A stretch of DNA of 38,257 nt, from the NCBI GenBank assembly GCA_002345145.1, contig DDVC01000075.1, positions 1-38,257 of the forward strand, read 5' to 3'. Under the pieces are notes generated by a model. The model was not told the origin of the DNA, did no database searches, and saw only the letters and a program-made list of their open reading frames with translations. Numbering within the stretch: position 1 is the first letter of the stretch; the number at the start of each line of letters is the position of its first letter. Below are positions 25,706-34,054 of this stretch, one piece after another. The stretch is from Bacteroidetes bacterium UBA2322 (GTDB lineage Bacteria > Bacteroidota > Bacteroidia > Chitinophagales > UBA2359). The translations under genes were made by a program, and so were the position numbers.

Positions 25706-25873
25706 ATTAGAGGCAGAGCCGATTTGTTCTCCCCCCAGCCCCCCATCAAAGAAGGGGGGGAGTTTATATTGTCGGTTTTTCAAGGTTTTGGGGTGCATTT
25801 TTAGGGTTTTAATGCCTGTTTTTTTCAGTAAAATAGCGTGTTGGACAGAACAAATCGGCTCTGCATTAGAGGC
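25706..25873. mobile_element. MITE-like element, copy 2 (150 bp, 9-bp target duplication)
   Basis: Element 25715-25864 is flanked by the direct repeat ATTAGAGGC (25706-25714 and 25865-25873). Terminal inverted repeats overlap the duplication by two bases: GCAGAGCCGATTTGTTCT at 25713-25730 and its exact complement at 25847-25864. It is inverted relative to copy 1 (7778-7913). A C-run/G-run pair gives a GC hairpin. It has no coding capacity and lies upstream of the HDAC-like gene. Confidence 0.9.
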
Positions 25874-26070
25874 ACAGTACCGGCAAGTGTCATTTTAGGT
25901 GGTATTTTGCTATCTAAAAACCCCGGCAAGCGGTAAAAGTGCAAAATAAATAGGCTCTATGGGTTAGGCGTATGGTGGCTGCAACAAAGCGTCAATCATT
26001 TATTGCCTAAAAATAGCCCAATTTATGCGCTATGCGTTACAAAACCGGCTTAGGCTTGCGGCTATATGTA
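25874..26070. other. Gene-free stretch between MITE copy 2 and the AlbA_2 gene
   Basis: With MITE copy 2 this completes about 460 bp without a gene. I see no ORF with protein-like composition, no strong hairpin and no TAnnTTTG box pointing to a neighbour. Confidence 0.4.
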
Positions 26071-26709
26071 CTACCCCGCTCCCGGCGCTGTTTCAAAAGC
26101 GCCGTTGGGCAGTAAAGTTATAACCCCCTCAAACATAAAATCAAGCAAAGAACGGCGCGCATTGCGCTCGGTAGTATTCCAGCGTTGTGCATACTGCTGC
26201 GGAGAAATGGTTTTATGCTGTTGTAAAAACAGGAGCAATTCTTTTTTGCGTTGCTCATACATAAAGCCGCGTTGCAGGTTATTCATATCGCCGGCAAGCA
26301 GCACTTGGCTAATGAGGTCATCGGGCGCTACACATTTATCGGCAATGCGCACAAAAAGTTGTTTCTGCCCCTGTTTATCTAAGGCAAAATGGGGTTTTTG
26401 TGCGCTTTCCTCTACATAAGCCACCAACACGGTTTTGCCGTTAATTTCCAGCTCATCAAAGGTAATAGGCACAGGCGGAGAGCAAAACTGCTCGGCAGCT
26501 TTTTCTAACTGGTACATTTCGCCGCCGCTGTCCACACCGGTAATATGTCCTTTATCGCCCACGCCCACTAAAAATTTACCGCCCCTGCTATTGGCAAATG
26601 CTACTATGGCACGGGCAATTTTGGGGGCAGAGGTAATGTTTTGTTTAAAATCCAACAGCGGACCTTCGCCTTCCAGCAGCCACCGGTTAAAGGTTTTTCG
26701 GGTAAGCAT
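26071..26709 (-). CDS. AlbA_2 (Schlafen-type) ATP-binding domain protein
   Basis: The 212-residue protein has the AlbA_2 domain (about 8-135): EGPLLDFKQNITSAPKIARAIVAFANSRGGKFLVGVGDKGHITGVD, and LFVRIADKCVAPDD. This fold is annotated as ATP-binding and is often regulatory. Residues about 145-200 look like a winged helix-turn-helix (ISPQQYAQRWNTTERNARRSLLDFMFEGVITLL), so DNA binding is likely, though the target is unknown. ATG at 26709 (MLTRKTFNRWLL) is preferred over an upstream in-frame start. A DUF445 gene lies 63 nt upstream on the same strand. Confidence 0.87.
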   Translation of the reverse strand: MLTRKTFNRWLLEGEGPLLDFKQNITSAPKIARAIVAFANSRGGKFLVGVGDKGHITGVDSGGEMYQLEKAAEQFCSPPVPITFDELEINGKTVLVAYVEESAQKPHFALDKQGQKQLFVRIADKCVAPDDLISQVLLAGDMNNLQRGFMYEQRKKELLLFLQQHKTISPQQYAQRWNTTERNARRSLLDFMFEGVITLLPNGAFETAPGAG

Positions 26710-26772
26710 TTTCAAAAGAATTAAACACAAACGCCTTGTAAGGGCAAACAGGTAGGGGTTAAACTATGGGGG

Positions 26773-27369
26773 CTAAACAGACAATAGCGTGAGTACTAAT
26801 TGCACAAGTCCTATCACAAAACCCAGCACTCCTCCTACAAATTCTATAAAGGTGAACTCTTTAGAGAGTATGGCAAACAAAATTTGCTCCAACTTTTCGT
26901 TAGAAAAATTGGCAACCTTGTCGTAAACAATTTGTTGTACGTTTAGGTTTTTTTCGGCTTTGGTTATGTAACTGTCTATTAGTTTAGGCACTACCTCGTC
27001 TATTTCTGCCATAGCATTTAACTTAAACTGCTGTTTAATTTTATCGGTAACAAACAAGGAGAGCATAGGGTACAAAGCCGGAAATTTTACCCATAAAAAC
27101 TCATCTAATTTGCTGTTTACCTGTTCTTTTACGTCTTGCAAGGTATGTGGGTCGCTAAGGCGGTTTTTTATCTCATCAAACGAAATCAGCTCTTTTGATA
27201 CTATTTGCCCCAACCTTTCTGCCAAAAGCAGTTTCCTTTTAGGGAATACGCCTTGAACTTCAAAAAATAAAATTTTAACCGGCTCTTTCGGGTAAAACAG
27301 CATTTTTACTGCTATTCTGTTGGTAAGCCAACCTATAAATGCTGCTATAAAAGGGAGGGTGTAAATCAT
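26773..27369 (-). CDS. DUF445 membrane protein
   Basis: The 198-residue protein has an N-terminal membrane segment (MIYTLPFIAAFIGWLTNRIAVKMLF, where the GWLTNRIAVKMLF motif is the DUF445 mark) and a C-terminal one (FVGGVLGFVIGLVQLVLTLL). Between them lies a helical domain beginning GVFPKRKLLLAERLGQIVSKELI. Members are inner-membrane proteins of unknown function, often with this antiparallel anchor. Start ATG at 27369 is chosen because the upstream extension is not conserved-looking. It may be co-transcribed with the AlbA_2 gene 63 nt downstream. Confidence 0.9.
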   Translation of the reverse strand: MIYTLPFIAAFIGWLTNRIAVKMLFYPKEPVKILFFEVQGVFPKRKLLLAERLGQIVSKELISFDEIKNRLSDPHTLQDVKEQVNSKLDEFLWVKFPALYPMLSLFVTDKIKQQFKLNAMAEIDEVVPKLIDSYITKAEKNLNVQQIVYDKVANFSNEKLEQILFAILSKEFTFIEFVGGVLGFVIGLVQLVLTLLSV

Positions 27370-27471
27370 GTTTGTTCTATTTTTTGCTACTTTTTTAGTG
27401 CAATCATTAGTAGATAACCCACTAAGAACACTTACAAGCAAACAATGGCTGTAAAATTGTAAAAGAAAAAC

Positions 27472-27479
27472 TAACTTTG
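27472..27479 (+). promoter_or_regulatory. Candidate -7 box for the NUDIX gene
   Basis: TAACTTTG matches TAnnTTTG and lies 62 nt before the ATG at 27542, between the divergent DUF445 and NUDIX genes. The nearest TTG is only 12 nt upstream, so the -33 is unclear. Confidence 0.45.
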
Positions 27480-27541
27480 CCTGTTATTGAGTACTATTAT
27501 TGACCTAATATACCACCAAAAGTAACCCAAACACTATACCA

Positions 27542-28198
27542 ATGTTCAAGATTTTCATAAACAACACCCCGGTTTTTCTTACCAACCACCCGCCGCAAGA
27601 ACTGCCAAGGCAGCGCAAAGATATACTTTTGGTTACGTACCAAAGCCAAAAAGACCTGCTTGATATTATCACCTACATAGAAAAACAAAACAGCGAACTT
27701 TCTGAAGTGCATATTTTTAACCCCGATGTTCGCCAACTGCAAGCCGATTTTGCCGCCAACTACCAGCCGGTAGCGGCTGCCGGGGGCGTGGTGTTTAACC
27801 CACAGGGGCAAATGCTGCTCATGTACCGCCGCGATAAATGGGATTTGCCCAAAGGAAAAGTAGAACCCAACGAACCGCTTACCCTTGCCGCCGTGCGAGA
27901 GATAGCCGAAGAAACCGGACTTACCGATGCCGTTGTGCAAAGCGAGCTGTTTATTGATATTAACCAAACCAATGCCACCTTCCATACTTATACCGAAGGC
28001 AGCCGCCGAAAACGAATACTTAAAACCACTTACTGGTATAAAATGCTTTGCCCGGTTTGTAACAACTTGCAGCCACAAGAAGAGGAGGGCATTACCGCCT
28101 TAGAATGGGTACAGCCCAATATGCTCAATAATGGTTATTTGCAAAATACTTATGGCTCCGTAAAAGATGTATTAGAGGCAGCGCTGCGTACTATTTAA
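27542..28198 (+). CDS. NUDIX hydrolase
   Basis: The 218-residue protein carries a complete Nudix box starting at Gly105: GKVEPNEPLTLAAVREIAEE followed by TGL, matching G-x5-E-x7-REUxEExGU. It hydrolyses a nucleoside diphosphate linked to another group; the substrate is unknown. An N-terminal domain of about 75 residues (FKIFINNTPVFLTNHPPQ, DLLDIITYIEKQNSELSEVHIF) precedes the box, a layout common in this phylum's NUDIX proteins of about 200-220 residues. ATG start, -7 box 62 nt upstream. The next gene is a large secreted protein with no functional link. Confidence 0.9.
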   Translation: MFKIFINNTPVFLTNHPPQELPRQRKDILLVTYQSQKDLLDIITYIEKQNSELSEVHIFNPDVRQLQADFAANYQPVAAAGGVVFNPQGQMLLMYRRDKWDLPKGKVEPNEPLTLAAVREIAEETGLTDAVVQSELFIDINQTNATFHTYTEGSRRKRILKTTYWYKMLCPVCNNLQPQEEEGITALEWVQPNMLNNGYLQNTYGSVKDVLEAALRTI

Positions 28199-28268
28199 AT
28201 TGGCAGATACTAACCACCAAACACCTATCCAATACCATTTTTGTGCGTAAAGTTCAAATCCCCCAATC

Positions 28269-31200
28269 ATGCCTAAGAATTTGGCTTCCTGTTTTTATAT
28301 CGGGTTATTGTTGTTTTTGATTTCTCCTTCGCTGAATGCACAAAGACCTATAGGCTCGGCAACCGGCTATCAAGCCAATCCTGCCTATAAATACATGATG
28401 TATGACAATACCATCAATTTTTACACCGTTTGCGATAGCGCCGAAGCCTATTTTAAAAGAATAGATACCGGCGTTAAGGGTTCCGGATATAAGCAATTTT
28501 TACGGTGGAAAGAAGAAAATGAAATAAAGTACGCCCCATCGGGCAATAGAATGATAGACCACTTCCTGCCTCATAAAGAGTATATGCGCATACTAAACCA
28601 ACAATCTCAAAGCGGGCAGTGGCAGTATTTGCAAACCGGCGGCTGGCAAAGTTTGGGTCCTGATTCCATAGGTGTTATTACCGGACATTATGCAGCCGGA
28701 TTGGGTAGGGTAGAGTTTGTGGTGGTAAATCCTGCCAACCCGCAGCAAATTTACATGGGCTCGCGCAGTGGCGGGCTATGGCGTACCAACAACGGCGGAG
28801 CAACATGGGCACAAAATACCGATTATTTACCTGCATCGGGCGTAAATGCCATTGCCGCTTCGCCGGCACACTTCGACTCGGTATTGATAAACGTCCGAAT
28901 GGCAGGTAATGGCTACTCCTTTGGCATTTACCGCTCTACCAATGGCGGTAGTACCTTTACCCAAACTGCATTTAACCCAACCAATCTTGGATTTGGCGGC
29001 TTGGGAAGCGATTTTAGGGTAAATGTTATTAAATATCACCCCACTGTGCCTAATCTGGTTTTTGTAGGCACCAATAAAGGCATTTTTCGTTCTGCCGATA
29101 ACCTTGCCACCTGGGTAAGAACCAACAATTCATGGGAGGTAAGAGATATGGAGTTTCACCCCACTAACCCCAATATAGTGTATCTTTATGAAAACTATTA
29201 CTGGGGCAGTAATAAAAACCGAATACATAAATCTACTAACCAAGGGGTAAACTTTACTGCCCTAACCGATTTGCCCGGAAACGATAACGCACAAATAAAC
29301 ATATCGGTAACGCCTGTTTGTCCCGATTGTATTTTTGCCACTTCCGACAATGGCATCTGGAAATCTACCAATGCCGGCAGCTCTTTTACTACCATAGTAA
29401 ACCCGGCACCCGCAGATGTTAGCCTATGGTATGGCGTACCCAACGACTTAGATACCTCCAAAATGGTAGCCGGTTATGTTGACTTATTCCGAAGCACAAA
29501 CGGGGGCGCTTCGTTTGTGCAAGCTACATGGTGGTCGCTCGGAAGCTCACAGCATGGCGGCACCAATAACCAAACAGCCTACAACAACAGCTCTGTTTAT
29601 GTTCATGCCGATTGCAATTATTTAACCTGTGTAAACGGCATATATTATGCCTGTACCGATGGTTTTTTGTGCAAATCATCGGATAATGGCGCAACCTGGC
29701 AAAAAATAAGCCTTACCACCGGCATCAGAGAAAACTACAACTTAGGCGTTTCGCAATCTAACAACGCACAAACTATATGCGGCTCGCAAGATAACGGCAC
29801 CAGCATTTACACCAACAACGGTTGGATAGAATACACCGGCGCTGATGGTATGGAGGGTATTATTCACCCGCTCAACCCCAACTGGCTCATAGGCAGCTGG
29901 CAAAATGGCTCCCGAAGACGCTCTTATGATGGAGGACTTACCAATAACGGCTGCACTCCGCCCGGGCAAGAGGGCAACTGGATTGCCCCAATGTTTTACG
30001 ACCCCAACAACCACCATACCATTTACTCATTGGGTACTATGGTGCATAAAAGCTCCGATTTTGGCAATACATGGGTAAATTTGGGTACACCTGCTTCTTT
30101 TGGCGGCGGCACCATTCAGTTTGCCACCATTGCCGAAAACAACAGCCAAATAATTGTGGCTACCCGACAAGATAAAATAGAACTTTCTACCGATGGCGGG
30201 GCAACTTTTACCTCTATCAAAAACAACCTGCCCAACTTTGATATTTCTGATGTGGTTTTTGACCCCAACAACGACGCTACTATATTAGTAACTTACGCCA
30301 ATTATCAAAACAACGGACAAAAGGTTTTTATCTCGCATAATTCGGGAGCTAACTGGCAAAACATAACCGCCAACTTGGGTAATATGCCCATTCGTTGTGC
30401 CATCATTGACCATACACCCGATGCCAATATATACTTAGGCGCTGAAAACGGACTATATAAAAAAGCCATGAATAGCGCCAACTGGGAGCTGTATAACCCC
30501 AATTTGCCAAATGTTACCATCAGAGAATTAGATATTCAGCGTGGCTCCAATACCCTTAGAGCCGCCACTTGGGGGCGCGGCTTATGGCAGTACCCGCTTG
30601 CAGGCAGGCACCAACACCCCCAAATAACCCAAACTACCATTACCTCCGGCGTAGATTACAACCAACCCCGCACTACCATAAACCAGTTTGTAACTGCTAC
30701 CATTCAATACAGTGGCGCACTATCAGGAGTATATGTAAAGTGGTCGGCAAATGCGCCCACCTTTACCAACACTATCCCCATGACCCAAACATCGGGCAAT
30801 ATGTGGCAAACCACGCAGCCCTTTCCACATTTTCCGGCAAATACAAATATGTATTTTATTATATATTCCATAGGCGAAAATGCCGATACCACCCAAACCT
30901 ATAAGTTTATGTACACCGTTCGCCCACATGAGTATTGCCCTGCCAGCGGCGAAAGCGATAACGGAAACTTATACATCAGCAATTTTACCTGTGCCGGCAC
31001 CGGCAATTCGGGCACCCTTAACAATGCCTATACGTATTACCCCAATACCGTTTTTACCCTGTATAAAGATTCTACCTATACCGCCACCGCCAATTTTAAT
31101 ACCGGCTGGTCATCAAACGATTTTATTGTGTGGATAGATTACAACAATGACTTAGAGTTTAACCCCAACGAAAGGGTTATCCTTGATGTAAACACCGGCA

Positions 31201-32717
31201 GTATAGGCACCGGCAGTTTTACCGTTCCTGCCACCGCAAGCGAGCAAGCTCCTTTGCGTATGCGCGTTAGGTTGGGCTACTGGGGCAATTACAGCACAGC
31301 TTGTGGCACCACACTGGGCGAGGTAGAAGATTATCCGGTAGTAATAAGAAGCGCTCCTACTATACAATTTCAGGGCAACAACGCTTTTTGTATGGGCGAT
31401 ATGGTAAACTTTACCTACTCCGGCACAGCGGCAGACTCTATCCGATGGACACTTTCAAGCGGTGGCAGCAGCAATAACTACTTTTTTAGCGGGTTTGCCC
31501 TCAGTATGGGCAGCCTTCCGCCGGCAACTTATTCGGTTAGTATTACCGCTTACAAATATGGCTTGCCTTTTCACAAAAATTATACCGCTTTTTTTGTTAT
31601 ACATGCCCTGCCCACCGCCAATGCCGGTTCTGACCAGGCTGTATGCGCCGGTGATAATGTAACGCTCAATGGTACAGGCAGTGGCACGCTTGTTTGGAGT
31701 GGTAATGTGCAAAATAATGTTCCTTTTGTGCCCGATATTACAACCGGCTACCAGCTAACCGTTACCGATGCCAATAACTGTAACCAAACCGATTGGGTAA
31801 GCATAACGATTTTGCCTCTTCCCGATGTTGGTATTGCACCACCTGTGGCAACTATTAGTTGCAGCGCCCCTACTGTTTTGCTGAGTGCAACCGGCACAAC
31901 AGGCAATTATTTGTGGAGCAATGGCAGCGCCGGCAGCGCCCTAACCGCAGCCGAAGCTACCACCTACACCCTAACAGTTACCAATGCCAATGGCTGCTCT
32001 GCTATGGCAACTGCCGAAGTGCAAACCACCCCCACAATTGGTTTGCAATTTAAAGCCATTTTAGGCGGCGCATATAACAATACACAGGGTATTATGCACA
32101 ATATCCTCCGGCAACAAAATCTGCTTCCTGCCGCGCCACCCTATAACCAAGCGCCCTGGCACCTGCCTTGCTCCAATAGCCCAACGGCTTCCTTACCACC
32201 CGATGCCGTAGATTATGTGGCAATAGACGTAAGGCATGTTAACCAACCTACTGAGCAGGCGGCTGTTTTGTGCGGCATCTTGCACCAAGATGGCAGCATT
32301 AGCGGGGTAAATACAGGCGATTGTGCAAGAGGAGTGATAGAAACCCCAACCCTCCAACCGGGCGAATGGTACTATTTTATACTTCGCCACCGCAACCATA
32401 AGGCTATTGCCACTGCTTTGCCTATCCAATATGCCGCCAGTTTCCTCATTGATTTTAGGTTGGAAGCAAACATTGCAGGTAGCGCTAACCAACTCATGCC
32501 ACTTAGCAACAGCAGTTGGGGAGCCATGATTCCTGCCGATATAAATGCTGATGGCATACATGATTTAGCCGATTTTAACCTCTTTTTTAACCAATTACCC
32601 CTACCCATAGGCTACCACGCCGCCGATGCCAACCTTGACGGCGAGGTAAACCTATCCGATTTTAACTTGTATCAACTCTACCGAACCCACATAGGTGTAT
32701 CTGCCATAAGGTATTAG
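28269..32717 (+). CDS. Giant secreted protein: sortilin-like propeller, GEVED, Ig-like and dockerin-like domains
   Basis: The 1482-residue protein has a signal peptide cut after SPSLNA (24). Residues about 145-780 hold repeated BNR/VPS10 (sortilin) blades with the Asp-box pattern, e.g. SGGLWRTNNGGATWAQ, KSSDNGATWQKI, IELSTDGGATFTS. A beta-sandwich follows, then a GEVED domain (about 952-1027; IDYNNDLEFNPNERVIL, TTLGEVEDYPVVI) and Ig/PKD-like regions rich in Thr/Asn with Cys pairs. The C-terminus has two EF-hand-like loops (ADINADGIHDLADFN near 1420; ADANLDGEVNLSDFN near 1450), as in dockerin type I. There is no typical T9SS sorting tail, so how it is anchored or exported is open. It may bind polysaccharide or other surface polymers. 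Confidence 0.87.
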   Translation: MPKNLASCFYIGLLLFLISPSLNAQRPIGSATGYQANPAYKYMMYDNTINFYTVCDSAEAYFKRIDTGVKGSGYKQFLRWKEENEIKYAPSGNRMIDHFLPHKEYMRILNQQSQSGQWQYLQTGGWQSLGPDSIGVITGHYAAGLGRVEFVVVNPANPQQIYMGSRSGGLWRTNNGGATWAQNTDYLPASGVNAIAASPAHFDSVLINVRMAGNGYSFGIYRSTNGGSTFTQTAFNPTNLGFGGLGSDFRVNVIKYHPTVPNLVFVGTNKGIFRSADNLATWVRTNNSWEVRDMEFHPTNPNIVYLYENYYWGSNKNRIHKSTNQGVNFTALTDLPGNDNAQINISVTPVCPDCIFATSDNGIWKSTNAGSSFTTIVNPAPADVSLWYGVPNDLDTSKMVAGYVDLFRSTNGGASFVQATWWSLGSSQHGGTNNQTAYNNSSVYVHADCNYLTCVNGIYYACTDGFLCKSSDNGATWQKISLTTGIRENYNLGVSQSNNAQTICGSQDNGTSIYTNNGWIEYTGADGMEGIIHPLNPNWLIGSWQNGSRRRSYDGGLTNNGCTPPGQEGNWIAPMFYDPNNHHTIYSLGTMVHKSSDFGNTWVNLGTPASFGGGTIQFATIAENNSQIIVATRQDKIELSTDGGATFTSIKNNLPNFDISDVVFDPNNDATILVTYANYQNNGQKVFISHNSGANWQNITANLGNMPIRCAIIDHTPDANIYLGAENGLYKKAMNSANWELYNPNLPNVTIRELDIQRGSNTLRAATWGRGLWQYPLAGRHQHPQITQTTITSGVDYNQPRTTINQFVTATIQYSGALSGVYVKWSANAPTFTNTIPMTQTSGNMWQTTQPFPHFPANTNMYFIIYSIGENADTTQTYKFMYTVRPHEYCPASGESDNGNLYISNFTCAGTGNSGTLNNAYTYYPNTVFTLYKDSTYTATANFNTGWSSNDFIVWIDYNNDLEFNPNERVILDVNTGSIGTGSFTVPATASEQAPLRMRVRLGYWGNYSTACGTTLGEVEDYPVVIRSAPTIQFQGNNAFCMGDMVNFTYSGTAADSIRWTLSSGGSSNNYFFSGFALSMGSLPPATYSVSITAYKYGLPFHKNYTAFFVIHALPTANAGSDQAVCAGDNVTLNGTGSGTLVWSGNVQNNVPFVPDITTGYQLTVTDANNCNQTDWVSITILPLPDVGIAPPVATISCSAPTVLLSATGTTGNYLWSNGSAGSALTAAEATTYTLTVTNANGCSAMATAEVQTTPTIGLQFKAILGGAYNNTQGIMHNILRQQNLLPAAPPYNQAPWHLPCSNSPTASLPPDAVDYVAIDVRHVNQPTEQAAVLCGILHQDGSISGVNTGDCARGVIETPTLQPGEWYYFILRHRNHKAIATALPIQYAASFLIDFRLEANIAGSANQLMPLSNSSWGAMIPADINADGIHDLADFNLFFNQLPLPIGYHAADANLDGEVNLSDFNLYQLYRTHIGVSAIRY

Positions 32718-33222
32718 CAACCGCCATACATACCAAAGGGTGCAGCCACAGTTTGAGGCACAAATTAAGATATTTTTACCTACTTTTGGCAAAAAAAACA
32801 CACAGATAACGCGGATTAAACGGATAAACGCGGGTAAAAGTGTGGTTTGTGGGGCTACGGTTGTGGGTACAAAACCCACTCGTAATTCGTAATCAAAGCA
32901 ATCCCAAAATCGGATTATTATTTTTCAAAAATCGGCGTAAATCAGCCACATCCGTGTTATCTGTGTGCTAATTGCTGCCGGTTTTTACATCATGCAGACA
33001 GTACGGACTTTGTGTGCCATTTTACATCAAACTGGGGTTACACCTCATACCAACCCTAAACCTGCAAACGTTTTAGGACTTTGTTATACTACAAACCAAC
33101 CTGCAACGCCAAAAAAGCGTAATTTTGTTGTTCATAAAACCGATAGCTGTTTATAACTAAGCACATCGGGATATTTATTTGTAAGTTTTTGTTGTTATTT
33201 CACCTGTACTAATCAGAAAGCC
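32718..33222. other. Gene-free 505-bp stretch
   Basis: It holds the inverted-repeat unit 32799-32967 and a copy of the dispersed motif at 32867-32893. A 63-codon ORF at 32965-33156 has no start context or family and is probably chance. The last 60 nt are AT-rich leader for the acyltransferase; no exact promoter box is seen. Confidence 0.5.
32799..32967. repeat. Inverted-repeat unit (169 bp)
   Basis: The left end CACACAGATAACGCGGAT (32799-32816) and the reverse complement of 32950-32967 (CACACAGATAACACGGAT) match at 17 of 18 positions. The interior includes CGGATAAACGCGGG and a reversed ATCGGCGTAAATC. It resembles widespread intergenic repeats with AGATAACRCGGAT words in many bacteria. No target duplication is seen, so mobility is only suspected. 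Confidence 0.6.
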
Positions 33223-33999
33223 ATGTTTTTCGTCCGATTTTTATACAATGTATGGGCAGTAATGCTGTTTGGGTTATTGGTGTTAAAGGCAATGCTGGTA
33301 GCCTTTGTAACCTCTTGGCTGCCCGAAAAAACGCATCTGCGGTACTTGCTCAAATTTTGCCAGTATGGGTTGCGCGTATGGGCAGGCTTAACCGGCGTAA
33401 AAATAAATGTGGTAAACAGCCACTATGTTGACCCCGAAAAACAGTACGTATTTATTGCCAACCATACTGCAAACGGCGATGTGGTTATAATGACCGCCGC
33501 TATCAAAAATATCTTTGTAGGATTGGGTAAAAAAGAAGTAGAAAATATGCCTTTTTTGGGCTACCTGTTTAAGCGGGTATGTGTATTGGTTGACCGCAAA
33601 GACCCCGAAGACCGCCGCCGAAGTGTGGAGGCGGTAAAAAAGCGCGCCTCGCAAGGGTTATCGGTAACCCTGTTTCCCGAAGGCACTTTTGCAGATGAAG
33701 CCACTGTACCCCTCTTGCCTTTTCACTCAGGCGCTTTTAGGATTGCCATTGATTTGCAGTTGCCCATAGTACCTATGGTACTGGTGGGTGTGCGCAGTTT
33801 GCTTACCAATAATAAACTGCCCATGCACCCCTGCACCATTACCTGCATTTATACGCCGCCCATAAATACTGCCGGCTTAACCCACGATGATGTGCCTGCC
33901 CTTAAAGAACAGATTTTTAAACGCATAGAGGCTATGGTTATAGAACATGAACCTTTATTTAAACACCTCAAAAACAAAGAAACACAGCCAATAGCATAA
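33223..33999 (+). CDS. 1-acyl-sn-glycerol-3-phosphate acyltransferase (PlsC type)
   Basis: The 258-residue inner-membrane enzyme acylates lysophosphatidate, or a related lipid, in phospholipid synthesis. It has an N-terminal membrane segment (about 1-35), then the HxxxxD motif HTANGD at 81-86, KKEVENMPFLGYLFK (block II), LFPEGTF (block III, about 150-156) and LPIVPMVLVG (block IV). This is the full PlsC motif set. Some related proteins act on ornithine lipids or lyso-lipids, so the exact acceptor is not certain. It stands alone on the plus strand between two intergenic gaps; start ATG. Confidence 0.92.
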   Translation: MFFVRFLYNVWAVMLFGLLVLKAMLVAFVTSWLPEKTHLRYLLKFCQYGLRVWAGLTGVKINVVNSHYVDPEKQYVFIANHTANGDVVIMTAAIKNIFVGLGKKEVENMPFLGYLFKRVCVLVDRKDPEDRRRSVEAVKKRASQGLSVTLFPEGTFADEATVPLLPFHSGAFRIAIDLQLPIVPMVLVGVRSLLTNNKLPMHPCTITCIYTPPINTAGLTHDDVPALKEQIFKRIEAMVIEHEPLFKHLKNKETQPIA

Positions 34000-34054
34000 G
34001 CCTAAACTAACACAAACGCATTGTTTTGTTTTTTGCAAGTCATATTTATTTATC

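Noticed and set aside
32965..33156. 63-residue ORF on the plus strand before the acyltransferase
   Set aside because: It overlaps the end of the inverted-repeat unit, has low-complexity composition and no start context, and looks like chance.
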